This document shows, piece after piece, positions 35,550 to 43,860 of a stretch of 64,000 bases of DNA (position 1 is the stretch's first letter; each line of letters begins with the position of its first letter). The stretch covers positions 1 to 64,000 of the forward strand of contig NZ_JAIMJB010000008.1 in assembly GCF_021295345.1 (NCBI RefSeq), written 5' to 3'. Under the pieces are notes generated by a model. That model saw only the letters and a list, made by a program, of their open reading frames with translations, had not been told where the DNA came from and did no database searches. The position numbers and the translations under genes are program-made. The stretch comes from Motilimonas eburnea (lineage in GTDB: Bacteria; Pseudomonadota; Gammaproteobacteria; Enterobacterales; CBDFNC01).

Positions 35550-35886
35550 GGTCAGCCTCCTTGCCCAGCTCACGATCAATCCGGTTAGGAGTGAAACGGC
35601 CAGACAATGTGAGGTTTGTGGTTTGCAACACCTGCTTACGCATGGTGTTCTTGCCACTTTGACCTCTCAAGTCTTTTTCACGCTGAACATAGTTTTGCTC
35701 AAGCTCAAGCATGAATCTGTGATCTGATAATAACCGGCGGTACTTCGCCTTTAGCTGTTTCAGATCGGTTCTTGAACGGCTAATTAAAGCCGCGACTAAT
35801 GATGGTATTGCCGCTGCAATAATCAAAGATAAGCCTTTAATCACCTCAATCAGCATTAGCCCTTCTTGTGGGTTTGCGTTACTCAT
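35542..35886 (-). CDS. Small membrane-anchored protein with coiled coil
   Basis: 114 residues from the ATG at 35886 (GGAGGAT upstream). One membrane span (about 11-34), then a basic coiled-coil region. No family recognised. Confidence 0.6.
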   Translation of the reverse strand: MSNANPQEGLMLIEVIKGLSLIIAAAIPSLVAALISRSRTDLKQLKAKYRRLLSDHRFMLELEQNYVQREKDLRGQSGKNTMRKQVLQTTNLTLSGRFTPNRIDRELGKEADHE

Positions 35887-35938
35887 ACATCCTCCAGAAA
35901 GGCAGGCAAATTTATTGCCTACCTTATAGTTATCCACA
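35887..35938 (-). promoter_or_regulatory. Hairpin leader
   Basis: AGGTAGGCAA pairs with TTGCCTGCCT (10 bp, one wobble) directly before the GGAGGAT Shine-Dalgarno. Confidence 0.5.
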
Positions 35939-36217
35939 TTAAGCCGCGATGGTGACTTTGTGTGGGGTTGGTTGTTCATCACTCCAGCAATCAAGCAACG
36001 ACTCAGCGTGCGAGATTGCTTGGCTCATTAGGGGTATGTCTAATGGACCGAGAAGTGATATAGGTTGACGTCCATTTTTGTAAATGAACACTTTGGTACC
36101 ATCGCCGAAGTAGTAAATGGCAATGGACTTATTTCGCTTTTTATCCTCTGGGGCGCAAAGGAATTTAACTTCTCCTTTGGTCACAGCAAGACGTCCAAGC
36201 TTTAGGTAGATAGACAT
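35939..36217 (-). CDS. Small hypothetical protein
   Basis: 92 residues from the ATG at 36217, which overlaps the radC stop (TAATG); a GTG three codons earlier is possible. No recognised motif. Coupled to radC. Confidence 0.55.
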   Translation of the reverse strand: MSIYLKLGRLAVTKGEVKFLCAPEDKKRNKSIAIYYFGDGTKVFIYKNGRQPISLLGPLDIPLMSQAISHAESLLDCWSDEQPTPHKVTIAA

Positions 36218-36720
36218 TAGATCCACCCCCGCTCTGCGAACGAAGTGGCTCCGGTGGCTGATACCACAAAGTGATCCAGCAACCTTACATCCACCAGCCC
36301 TAGCGCTTCATTTAAACGCAGTGTAATACGACGATCTGCTTGCGAAGGTTCTGTTTTACCACTAGGGTGATTGTGATATAGCACTATCGCAGCGCTGTTT
36401 CGAGCAAGACAGCTTTTCACTACCTCCCTCGGGTGAACTGACGCGCTATCTATCGTACCAAAGAATAATTCTTCAACATCAAGGATTTGATGCTGGTTAT
36501 TCAGATGAATTACGCCGAATACCTCTCGCTCATAGCTTTGAGAGATGCTGCGAATGTGTTCTTTCATCATCACCGTGCTGCTGATAGCAACCTCACCTGC
36601 TTTCATTTTATTGATGGCTATCTCACGAGCCATCGTTAAAATTTCCGCTTCGGTTAATGTTACTCCGCGTTTTAGGCGATAAGTTCCAGGCGCTTCTTTA
36701 ACTTGAATGAGTTTTTGCAT
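36217..36720 (-). CDS. radC: RadC-like JAB-domain protein
   Basis: 167 residues from the ATG at 36720. The metal-binding JAMM/JAB motif is intact: H-N-H-P-S-G followed by S-Q-A-D. Plasmid and island RadC-like proteins are common in SXT-type elements; the name comes from an old repair link that is no longer supported, and the true role is unclear. The N-terminal helix-hairpin-helix of long RadC is absent, as in other mobile-element copies. Confidence 0.85.
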   Translation of the reverse strand: MQKLIQVKEAPGTYRLKRGVTLTEAEILTMAREIAINKMKAGEVAISSTVMMKEHIRSISQSYEREVFGVIHLNNQHQILDVEELFFGTIDSASVHPREVVKSCLARNSAAIVLYHNHPSGKTEPSQADRRITLRLNEALGLVDVRLLDHFVVSATGATSFAERGWI

Positions 36721-36794
36721 GGTAGTGTCCTCCAAAGACAATATTGAATAGAGGACACTATCCCTGTAGGGGAAGTATCCCCTGTAGGGTTGGG
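36721..36794 (-). promoter_or_regulatory. Switch-like SD leader of radC
   Basis: Perfect 10-bp SD stem TAGTGTCCTC/GAGGACACTA (36723-36732 with 36751-36760). AGTGTCC can instead pair with GGATACT (36774-36780). Confidence 0.7.
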
Positions 36795-37235
36795 TTATTT
36801 AATTTTGTGCGGTGTTTGCAGCAGCTTTGCCATGACATGCTCTGCCATGCGATGTTCACTCTTTAACAAATCAAGAATGTCCTTCCGTGTTTTGGGCGAA
36901 TAAACGCTTAGCTTTTTCTCCAAATCACATCGGATATCTTGCAGCAAAGAGTTGTCCGGCATTCCTTTGTTGATTAGGTATGCAGCTCTTGCAACTTGCA
37001 ATGCCGATAAAATCTCCTGCTGCTCCACCGAGAGCTTTGGCGGTTGGCAGTCGATTTTATATTTATATGTGATCGGCACTTTGAGTTGTTTGATGAATTT
37101 ATCAAGCAACAACAGACCAATGATGGCTTGCACTAGGAAAATTAAACCTTCAACCATGACGCCTTGCATGAAGTTTTCAAAACTTGTGCCTGCACAAATG
37201 AGCAGGATTGCGGCCAAGTAATAGCGTTTATTCAT
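36795..37235 (-). CDS. Membrane-anchored hypothetical protein
   Basis: 146 residues from the ATG at 37235 (AGGAGG upstream). Two hydrophobic segments (about 5-20 and 28-46), then a soluble domain. Overlaps the 32-residue gene upstream by eight bases. Confidence 0.6.
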   Translation of the reverse strand: MNKRYYLAAILLICAGTSFENFMQGVMVEGLIFLVQAIIGLLLLDKFIKQLKVPITYKYKIDCQPPKLSVEQQEILSALQVARAAYLINKGMPDNSLLQDIRCDLEKKLSVYSPKTRKDILDLLKSEHRMAEHVMAKLLQTPHKIK

Positions 37236-37326
37236 CTGAGCCTCCTGCCTTAAAGTTTTCAGGTGCTTTACCAAGTGCTGTGCTTACGCTAAGCACTGTG
37301 CAAATTAACCATTTAATTTTATTCAT
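37228..37326 (-). CDS. 32-residue secreted or membrane peptide
   Basis: Short gene with GGAGG before the ATG at 37326 and a switch leader. The first 20 residues look like a signal peptide (Lys, hydrophobic core, Ser-Thr-Ala). The mature tail is only about a dozen residues, so it may stay as a membrane peptide. Overlap with the next start suggests coupling. Confidence 0.6.
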   Translation of the reverse strand: MNKIKWLICTVLSVSTALGKAPENFKAGGSDE

Positions 37327-37395
37327 GCATCCTCCAAGGATAAAACAAAGAGGATTTAACCCAACAAGGGCAAAATCCCCCGGTTGGGTTTATGG
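37327..37395 (-). promoter_or_regulatory. Switch-like SD leader
   Basis: SD stem ATCCTC/GAGGAT (37329-37334 with 37350-37355). Upstream alternatives are AACCCAAC/GTTGGGTT (37358-37365 with 37383-37390) and GGATTT/AAATCC. The SD is GAGGAT here rather than GAGGAC, and its partner has changed to match. Confidence 0.65.
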
Positions 37396-39249
37396 TTAGA
37401 ACAGTTTTTCTTTTAGGGCTTGACCAACTGTTTTGTGTAGCGTTGCAACATCATCAATGACAACAAAGCCACACGCTTCAAAACCGAGCAATCGATCAGT
37501 ATTTATCCCAAAACCCACAACTTGTATGCCAAGTGCATTCGCTTCCGCTATTGCTCTTGACGTGGCATCGGGGCAATTAGGATCGCCATCGGTGATAACA
37601 AACAGCAATTTCTTGTTTGCTTGTTGTTGGCTTAACTCCAAAACAACGGAATTAATAGCCTCACCTGTTGGCGTTCCACCACTGTGCGATACGCCGAAAC
37701 GCTTCACATTGGGTGCCAGTTTGTCACTAAAGCCTACCACTTGATTGAGAGACCACCCCACTTGCGGATCACTATAAGGATAGAACCCTACATTGAACCG
37801 TACATCGGGTATGGCATCCAAGGCATAAGCCAAGGCAAGCGCACTCTTACACGCTTTTTCCATGCGCTCATATCCCATTGAGCCAGATCTATCAATGAGA
37901 ATGCTAACAGCTGCATTCTCTTTTCTGACCAAGGTTTCACGCTTGAAAATCGCTATATTTCCAGCTGGCACACCCGCAAGCAGGTCTTGATCAAACGAAT
38001 CCCCTAGCCTGTCGTAAGACGCAGGCTTATGGTTTCGGTCAAACAGCCCTTTTTGTAAAGCTCGTCTAACAGCGAAAGACGCTTTTTTGGCTTCCTTTAC
38101 ATCCATGCTGTATTCGCCTGGAAATTTGTGGATAGGCAACAAATCGTTAACCTCTCCTTCACGATAAGCCTCCGTTGAAGCTTCTTCCAGTTTCGCTTTG
38201 ATTAGCTCATGGAAGTCATCAACTAGATCTTCTGGTAAAGCATCAAGAATGCCTTGCAACACTCCTTTTTCCAGATCGCTTCGTCCCTGCTTTGCTTGAC
38301 TTGAGCTTGAATCATCACCACCTTGGCAGCTGTCGCTGCCTTGGCTTGAGTCATCATCACCTTGGCCGCTGTCGCTACCTTGGCTTGAATCATCATCACC
38401 TTGGCCGCTGTCGCTACCTTGGCTTGAATCATCATCACCTTGGCCGCTGTCGCTACCTTGGCTTGAATCATCATCACCTTGGTCGCTGTCGCTACCTTGG
38501 TTTGAATCATCATCATCTTGGTCGCTGTCGCTACCTTGGTTTGAATCATCATCTTGGTCGCTGTCGCTGCCTTGGTTTGAATCATCACCTTGGTCGCTGT
38601 CGCTACCTTGGCTTGAATCATCTTCAAACAACTTCAACGCTTCAAGCGCCAAGTCTAGCGCATCCTGCTCTGTCACAACGTGACCTAGCTTTTGGTGGAT
38701 AGCTTCAAGACCTTGGTAGATATCTTCCGGCAAAAGCTCTTGCAATAAATCCCAAGTCCGCTGAGCATAATCGCTCAACAAAGTTTGGTTGCAGTACTCC
38801 GCTCGACCACGATAGAGCAGTCCCATCTGAACTAATGAAGCTGGCTTCATCTGCTCAGGCTCGGGGAACCAGCCATTTGTCAAACACCACTTGATAGTGT
38901 TGTTAAGTGTTTTGACTGACCCAGGCCACTCATTCATCACGAGTTGTTCCATCCGGACGTCTTCAAAACCATTCTGAAAGCGCTCACAAAGGGTTGAAAT
39001 TTTACGCGCTTTTAGAACTAAGCACTCTTTTGAGTGTTCATGATGGCCAAATTCATGGTCATTAAAGCCCTCTAGTGCCTCTAGGTACTCAATGTCATCT
39101 GCTGCACCGGCAGGCAGATACACACTATTTTCTGTGTGAAAAGCTTGATTTCCACTAATGTGGACATTTAGGCCTTTTCGTTTTGTCATAATCCGGCCCA
39201 TTATTTTCAAGCGGGCTTGGATTTTTTTTAGGTTAGTTTTTTGTTTCAT
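37396..39249 (-). CDS. CobT-like VWA-domain protein with acidic repeat tract
   Basis: 617 residues from the ATG at 39249 (AGGAGGAC upstream). The C-terminal VWA domain has the MIDAS sequence D-R-S-G-S-M. The N-terminus has H-E-F-G-H-H-E, a zinc-metallopeptidase-like helix also seen in CobT-like proteins. Between them lie eight Gln-Gly-Ser-Asp repeats. CobT-like VWA proteins pair with MoxR/CobS ATPases; the ATPase and DUF3150 genes lie 3-6 kb upstream in this array, as in SXT and IncA/C elements. Likely a chaperone-type remodelling complex; its target is unknown. Confidence 0.8.
   Translation of the reverse strand: MKQKTNLKKIQARLKIMGRIMTKRKGLNVHISGNQAFHTENSVYLPAGAADDIEYLEALEGFNDHEFGHHEHSKECLVLKARKISTLCERFQNGFEDVRMEQLVMNEWPGSVKTLNNTIKWCLTNGWFPEPEQMKPASLVQMGLLYRGRAEYCNQTLLSDYAQRTWDLLQELLPEDIYQGLEAIHQKLGHVVTEQDALDLALEALKLFEDDSSQGSDSDQGDDSNQGSDSDQDDDSNQGSDSDQDDDDSNQGSDSDQGDDDSSQGSDSGQGDDDSSQGSDSGQGDDDSSQGSDSGQGDDDSSQGSDSCQGGDDSSSSQAKQGRSDLEKGVLQGILDALPEDLVDDFHELIKAKLEEASTEAYREGEVNDLLPIHKFPGEYSMDVKEAKKASFAVRRALQKGLFDRNHKPASYDRLGDSFDQDLLAGVPAGNIAIFKRETLVRKENAAVSILIDRSGSMGYERMEKACKSALALAYALDAIPDVRFNVGFYPYSDPQVGWSLNQVVGFSDKLAPNVKRFGVSHSGGTPTGEAINSVVLELSQQQANKKLLFVITDGDPNCPDATSRAIAEANALGIQVVGFGINTDRLLGFEACGFVVIDDVATLHKTVGQALKEKLF
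38300..38625 (-). repeat. Tandem repeat inside the VWA gene
   Basis: Eight units of 36-39 bp encoding S-S/N-Q-G-S-D-S-x-Q-G-D-D-D. The units are near-identical in DNA, so the tract is recent and probably length-variable. It forms a highly acidic flexible linker. Confidence 0.8.
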
Positions 39250-39517
39250 AACGTCCTCCTGTGACTTCAAAGAAAGAGAGAACGCCCCAAAGGGGTGTTT
39301 TCTAATCCCCTTCGGTCAGGTTAGTTGTGTTGATAGTTAACATTACTGATTATTTGGTAATCAGGTTCCGGGTTTTAAGTGCTGAAACAGGCACTGAGTT
39401 TATTCTCAACTGAGAAAAAGGTTTTCAAAGTGTCGAATAAACAGGGAAACTCTTTGCGATGCCCTGTCATTGCAAGACATTGGAAAGAGCCAGCCACCGT
39501 TAAGTGGCTGAACCCAA
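39250..39517 (-). ncRNA. Long structured leader RNA, copy 4
   Basis: Stems: GAGTCC/GGGTTC; CAGCCAC/GTGGCTG; CTCTTT/AAAGAG enclosing GACAG-GG-CATCGCAAA; GTTTATTC/GAATAAAC enclosing TTCTCA/TGAGAA; AGTGC/GCACT; GATTA/TAATC. It ends in a switch at the SD of the VWA gene (CGTTCTC with GAGGACG, one G-U). Confidence 0.6.
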
Positions 39518-39700
39518 TTAGGACTCATAAACGATCAGCTCATCTTGCTCAGTCATTAGACCGCGCTTCATAGCCCATTTAGAGATCCGAGTGTGAGCAT
39601 CTTCGATTGAACAAAACGATGCCTTAATTTGAAATATTTTCTTTCCAACATGAAGTTTATTGTCAGAAATATCTATGTGTAAAAGTTGTTGTGTGTTCAT
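39518..39700 (-). CDS. Small hypothetical protein
   Basis: 60 residues, AAAGGAG before the ATG. Mixed charge, no recognised motif. Confidence 0.6.
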   Translation of the reverse strand: MNTQQLLHIDISDNKLHVGKKIFQIKASFCSIEDAHTRISKWAMKRGLMTEQDELIVYES

Positions 39701-39794
39701 GGCTCGCTCCTTTAGTGACTACCGTGTATTCACTGAGCGCATCTTCAAAAAAATACGCTTAGAGAATACACGGCAGCCAAAGCTGCCATGTGTA
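39701..39794 (-). promoter_or_regulatory. Switch-like leader
   Basis: Hairpin GGCAGC/GCTGCC (39772-39777 with 39782-39787) competes with the perfect 10-bp CCGTGTATTC/GAATACACGG pairing (39722-39731 with 39764-39773). Confidence 0.6.
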
Positions 39795-40007
39795 TTAGTT
39801 TATGGTTAACTCACCTTGAGCCACGCACACGCAAGGCAAGATCTCACCTTTGGCGAGATAGCCAAGCGGCTCTTTTAGGTATTTAACCTCGCCGCTTGCG
39901 CATGTCTTACAAGCTCCACAAAAACCATTGCGACACTGGGACTCAATATCAGCCCCTTGCGACAACATGGCTTCTAAAACAGTGACGCTTTGATCTGTTA
40001 TTACCAT
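39795..40007 (-). CDS. 2Fe-2S ferredoxin
   Basis: 70 residues. Plant-type ferredoxin cluster ligands C-x4-C-x2-C in C-R-N-G-F-C-G-A-C, and the fourth Cys in L-P-C-V-C. Size and motif are like YfaE, which keeps the class Ia ribonucleotide reductase cofactor active; that role here is only a guess. GGAGG upstream of the ATG; eight bases after the primase gene. Confidence 0.85.
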   Translation of the reverse strand: MVITDQSVTVLEAMLSQGADIESQCRNGFCGACKTCASGEVKYLKEPLGYLAKGEILPCVCVAQGELTIN

Positions 40008-40015
40008 ATTGCCTC

Positions 40016-41167
40016 CTATGCTGTCTCAACTTGTGTTTGCGTAGCGTGTTGCTGCTCATAGAGCGCTTGCCATTGCGCCAAGTCATCCTCATCGATGTAG
40101 AACTCGAAAGCATCGACACCGTTCCAGATGAACTCATCCAGCCAATCTACCGATTTAGCCCCCGCAGGGATAGGTGATGACGGAGTAAGAATTTCAACTG
40201 AACGACCTTCTTTCAAAAGGCGCGTCTCAAGCTGTTTGGCGCAGCGCTGGCCTCCCTCACTTCTGTCTTTATCTTCGTAGATAAGGACGTTAGTGACTTC
40301 AGGCGGGAACTCCATTAACGCCATAATATCAGCGCTAATTCCTGCCCAAACGGGGATGCCCGTGGCTTCCATGATGGCAAGCCCTGTCTCGATACCTTCA
40401 CAGGTAGCAATCAGGTACCCATTGGGTGTCCAGACCGGCTCTGCCAATCGAATAAACTTACCGCCCATGTACTCAGGGGCAGGCATTTGTTGCTTCGCTC
40501 GACAAACGGGCGCTTTGTCGCTGCCATCTTTCTCCAAATAAATGATATGGAGAGAGACGTTGCGGCCATTAACGTCGGTGATCACCGATACGATGGCTGG
40601 CCACCAGCTGTTTTTGCCTGTTTCTGGGTCCCAATGCCTAACACTCGGGTTAAACATCATTGACCGAGGTAGGTTATCAACGTTGAGGCCTCTATTTTGC
40701 AAGTAAGTCAATGCCACTGCGCTCGATTGGATCGGGACACAGCCACTAAAAACTTTCTCAACATTGGCCTTCCGTTTAGCCACCTTTTCTGGCTCTATGT
40801 AATGTTCTCGTGCACTTTGTTGTGCATCTTGAACACGTTTTACATCGGATCTGGTGACGGAAGATAAATCACCACCTAGAATCTGAATAATCAGATTCAT
40901 TGCTTCGCCTTTGCTGATATTCTCAACCTCAGCAATCACTTCAATGCCATCTGGCAGCGCTCCAACTCCGTTCAAATAGCCTCCGCCGGTTTCCCGCCAG
41001 TCTTTGTAAAGACGAAAGCGAGTTTTACCTTCACCATTGCGAGGATCGGGTACGGCAGCACCGTTTTTATTCGCGCTTTTCATGATGGCAGGGTAGGTTT
41101 TATACACTGCTTCCCAGCCACCACGTTGTAGTACAAGCGCTTTTACTCTATCGATCTTGCTGTCCAT
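40016..41167 (-). CDS. Toprim-domain DNA primase-like protein
   Basis: 383 residues. The Toprim signature E-G-I-E-T-G lies near residue 263 and the acidic Y-E-D-K-D-R-S near residue 305. The N-terminal half resembles the P4-alpha/TraC-type primase region preceding Toprim in phage and plasmid proteins; I do not see the zinc finger cysteines. Conjugative plasmids use such primases to start synthesis on transferred ssDNA. AGGAGG before the ATG. Confidence 0.8.
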   Translation of the reverse strand: MDSKIDRVKALVLQRGGWEAVYKTYPAIMKSANKNGAAVPDPRNGEGKTRFRLYKDWRETGGGYLNGVGALPDGIEVIAEVENISKGEAMNLIIQILGGDLSSVTRSDVKRVQDAQQSAREHYIEPEKVAKRKANVEKVFSGCVPIQSSAVALTYLQNRGLNVDNLPRSMMFNPSVRHWDPETGKNSWWPAIVSVITDVNGRNVSLHIIYLEKDGSDKAPVCRAKQQMPAPEYMGGKFIRLAEPVWTPNGYLIATCEGIETGLAIMEATGIPVWAGISADIMALMEFPPEVTNVLIYEDKDRSEGGQRCAKQLETRLLKEGRSVEILTPSSPIPAGAKSVDWLDEFIWNGVDAFEFYIDEDDLAQWQALYEQQHATQTQVETA

Positions 41168-41269
41168 GGGGACCTCCTGAGATTCACGAAAACCCCAAAA
41201 AACTCCCGCAACGCAGGAATACTTTGGTGGTTCCCGCGAACCGGTTGAAGAGAGAGTGTTCGCTCGCCG

Positions 41270-41374
41270 CTATTTGCTTTCGCTAAATAACGGTCCCCAC
41301 TTCCAGACGGCGCCAGCTACATGGCCTTTGCTGTCTAGGACAATTTTTTTGCTTTCATTTTTTGCTTTGCTCAT
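41270..41374 (-). CDS. 34-residue hypothetical protein
   Basis: Short frame with CTGGAGGAC before the ATG at 41374 and a switch leader. Basic N-terminus (S-K-A-K-N-E-S-K-K), then V-W-K-W-G-P. No family recognised. Confidence 0.6.
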   Translation of the reverse strand: MSKAKNESKKIVLDSKGHVAGAVWKWGPLFSESK

Positions 41375-41447
41375 AAGTCCTCCAGGACGAACCAAAGAGG
41401 AATAGAGCCCCAATCGGGGTTATTCCCCAGTTGGGTTGGTTTGTTGG
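41375..41447 (-). promoter_or_regulatory. Switch-like SD leader
   Basis: GGAATA-CCCC/GGGG-TATTCC hairpin competes with TCCTC pairing to the SD GAGGA. Confidence 0.5.
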
Positions 41448-41750
41448 TTAAAGTCTTGCTATGACGCTAAACCACGGATTTCCTAAGCGCTCCTCAATGG
41501 CTTGTGTCATTATCTGAAGTTGATGGTTAGTCAACACAGATCTAGCAATGGTCAAGAGCTTGTCAGCAGATGCTTGAAGCTCAGGTAATGTCCCACAGCA
41601 ATAGTGCTTGTGATAATCACGAACGAGGGGCTCAAGCGAACTTGGGCAACCGAGTAAGTGTTCATCTAGCAAAACGCCGCGGGGTTTTGTTTGTAAAGCG
41701 TATGGGCCAAGATAGAAATCTAACTCGACCGGTTGTTGATAGGCACTCAT
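41448..41750 (-). CDS. Hypothetical protein
   Basis: 100 residues from the ATG at 41750, chosen for GGAGGG upstream; the frame is open further up but that part is the structured leader. No recognised motif. Confidence 0.6.
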   Translation of the reverse strand: MSAYQQPVELDFYLGPYALQTKPRGVLLDEHLLGCPSSLEPLVRDYHKHYCCGTLPELQASADKLLTIARSVLTNHQLQIMTQAIEERLGNPWFSVIARL

Positions 41751-42299
41751 AGACCCTCCAATTACATGCAGGTGATAGTGCCGGCAAGGGCGCATTGTCC
41801 CTGCGTGAAAGTTCTGACAATTATGATTATCAGGCTTCAGTTTTAAAGTGCTGAAACAAGGCACTGGCATTTGTTTTTCCGCTAAGGAAAGGTTCCAAAG
41901 AATCAAAACAAATGGTTGAAAAACCGTTTTACGATGGACTGTCTTAACAGCGCATTGGAAAACAGGATCTGCGGTGAAACTCAAACCAGCCCCACCGCTT
42001 TGTTGAGTTCCACATTTGCAAATTATTCATTACTTAATCATATCTAGCCCACGCAACATATCTAACGAGTGTGGAGCTTTGGTTGCCTAACAATAAGCGA
42101 CTTGCTTACTGTTTTTGGCCTAGTGTGTGTATCAACGCTAATGAGGGTGTTCATGTGGTTGAGAGTGTTACTAGGGGGTGTTTTCTGAAGGGGGTTTCAG
42201 AGGAACTACTGTTTTTGCTACAAGGGGATTTGTAGCAAAGTTGAAAGGATGATAAACACCCGCAAGGCGGGCGCCTATTGAGTGTTTATCATCTTGCTG
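41751..42299 (-). ncRNA. Long structured leader RNA, copy 5, with upstream hairpins
   Basis: Gene-free. From 41751 to about 42000 the plan of copies 3 and 4 returns: GTTTT/AAAAC enclosing AATGC and GACAG-TC-CATCG; CATTTGTTTT/AAAACAAATG; AGTGC/GCACT. Further up are GCTACAA/TTGTAGC (about 42218-42237) and a perfect 12-bp hairpin GATGATAAACAC/GTGTTTATCATC (42248-42259 with 42282-42293), directly after the stop of the upstream gene. Confidence 0.55.
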
Positions 42300-42638
42300 T
42301 TATCGCACGAAGCGATCCCAGCGTTTAATGGCAATTTCAATATAACCATTGTCGTCGTCAAACTGACTCGTCCCGAAGGACGTGTTAATAAGACAACGCT
42401 TGCCATCCATAGCCACTGTTGCACCAGCGCGAAGCGCTTCTGTGATTACTTGTCCTAAGACGCGGTAACCACTGTCTTCGCATTTGGTTGCGATCCAGTA
42501 GCAATTATCTGCCATCATGTGCCAAAAAGCGGCATCATCTGACTGATTTTCTTTAACATCAAAGCCGTAGCTTCGAGTAAACGTGACTATCTCGGTACGA
42601 GATAATTTGCTGTTTCCAGCAATCTGCGAACTTTTCAT
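42300..42638 (-). CDS. Hypothetical protein
   Basis: 112 residues, no recognised motif. AAGGAAAG Shine-Dalgarno. Confidence 0.6.
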   Translation of the reverse strand: MKSSQIAGNSKLSRTEIVTFTRSYGFDVKENQSDDAAFWHMMADNCYWIATKCEDSGYRVLGQVITEALRAGATVAMDGKRCLINTSFGTSQFDDDNGYIEIAIKRWDRFVR

Positions 42639-42681
42639 CGCTCTTTCCTTCTAAAGAAACAGGGCCGAAACCCTGTGATTG
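42639..42681 (-). promoter_or_regulatory. Hairpin leader
   Basis: CAGGG/CCCTG hairpin, then TTTCTTT pairing with AAGGAAA over the Shine-Dalgarno. Confidence 0.5.
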
Positions 42682-43767
42682 CTAGAAACCACCTAGACCT
42701 AAACCAAAACCAAAGCCTTGATCCATTGCGGCCGCTACCTCAACTTGAGGCACTGGCTCGCTGGTGGCTTGATTGGGGCTAGGTTGTTCGGCGGGTTGTG
42801 TTGGCTCAGGCGCAAATTGCGCAAGGCCACCCATAACTGGGGTTGGAGCTTGTTGTTGAGCTAGAGGAGCAAGCAAGGTGTTATAACCTGTTTTGCTCAC
42901 GTTGCGCAGCTTCTGCTCATCCCCGCAAATGAGGATCCATTTGCAAAGCTGCTCATACGGTGCCCCACTTATCCAACCTGCTTTCGGCAAGTTGTCTAAC
43001 AGCTCCTCAAAAACAGCAGTCACGTTATTAAGTTGTTCATCCAAAAAGCTGAAATTAATCATCTTCTGGAACAAACGCTTAACATAACTATTTATTGGCG
43101 CTTGACCAACGCGGTCGTTGCCTTCTAACTTCTCTGACCAGATGAAATTCGCTTCTTTGCAAATTTCTTGGTACAGATTGTTAGCTGCACTTTCCACCAG
43201 CTCATCTTGATCTTCCTCATATAGAGGCGTGAACGCGATAGGCGGCGTTACGTTGAAGCTAAAGCGGCCTCGAAAAGCATCGACATCCAACTTAAAGCGG
43301 TCAATTAAGTCCGCTACGTTGGTATTATCGAGCTTTAATCGCTCTATTTTGCTGTGGTAGTCGCTGCAGCTTTCGTTCAACTTGGAGTTGAAGTCAGCCT
43401 TGATGCTTTCCACCTCTTCGTAGCACTCTTTGAGCTTACAAATAGGTACAAGCGCTACCCCACCATTGAGCATGGTGCCGTAAGACAAAATCTTACGTTG
43501 TAGCCGGGTGCCAATGGTGTTGACGAATTTGATTTCCTCACGAGGAAACCATCTAATTTTAGATCCAGATATTAGTTCTGAATCTAAATCTCGTCCGTCT
43601 AACGCAATGCGCGCTTTAGGAATAGTGGCCTCGCCACAGCAACCTCCTACACGCCAGGTGACCATGGCACAGCCTTCTTCAAGGGCGGCAACTTTTTCTA
43701 CGACCGCTTTTGCGGCTTCTTTTGCTGCTAACTCTTGGTTTGCTGCTTGACTTGTTTGGTTTTGCAT
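42682..43767 (-). CDS. DUF3150-type partner of the CobS/VWA complex
   Basis: 361 residues. Position between a CobS-like ATPase and a VWA protein, length, and a helical middle with coiled coil (about 115-165) fit the DUF3150 proteins of SXT, IncA/C and T4-like genomes. The C-terminal 60 residues are Pro/Gln-rich and end in a Gly/Phe/Leu tail like that of the second RecT-like protein. Biochemical role not established. Confidence 0.65.
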   Translation of the reverse strand: MQNQTSQAANQELAAKEAAKAVVEKVAALEEGCAMVTWRVGGCCGEATIPKARIALDGRDLDSELISGSKIRWFPREEIKFVNTIGTRLQRKILSYGTMLNGGVALVPICKLKECYEEVESIKADFNSKLNESCSDYHSKIERLKLDNTNVADLIDRFKLDVDAFRGRFSFNVTPPIAFTPLYEEDQDELVESAANNLYQEICKEANFIWSEKLEGNDRVGQAPINSYVKRLFQKMINFSFLDEQLNNVTAVFEELLDNLPKAGWISGAPYEQLCKWILICGDEQKLRNVSKTGYNTLLAPLAQQQAPTPVMGGLAQFAPEPTQPAEQPSPNQATSEPVPQVEVAAAMDQGFGFGLGLGGF

Positions 43768-43860
43768 AATTGTGTCCTCCAGGACTTAGTTAAAAAGCAG
43801 AGGACACAATTACCCCAAGGGGATAATTGGATCCCCTGCGGGTGTGGATAGTCAGTGTGC
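43768..43860 (-). promoter_or_regulatory. Switch-like SD leader of the DUF3150-type gene
   Basis: Perfect 12-bp stem AATTGTGTCCTC/GAGGACACAATT (43768-43779 with 43800-43811) hides the SD. The same TAATTG can pair upstream with CAATTA around a CCCC/GGGG hairpin. The clearest example of the series. Confidence 0.7.

Noticed and set aside
38300-38625. CRISPR-like array
   Set aside because: Repeats are contiguous, coding and without spacers; they encode an acidic repeat protein tract. No CRISPR array was found in the window.
38292-38702. Repetitive plus-strand and alternative-frame proteins
   Set aside because: They are frames through the acidic repeat tract of the VWA gene.
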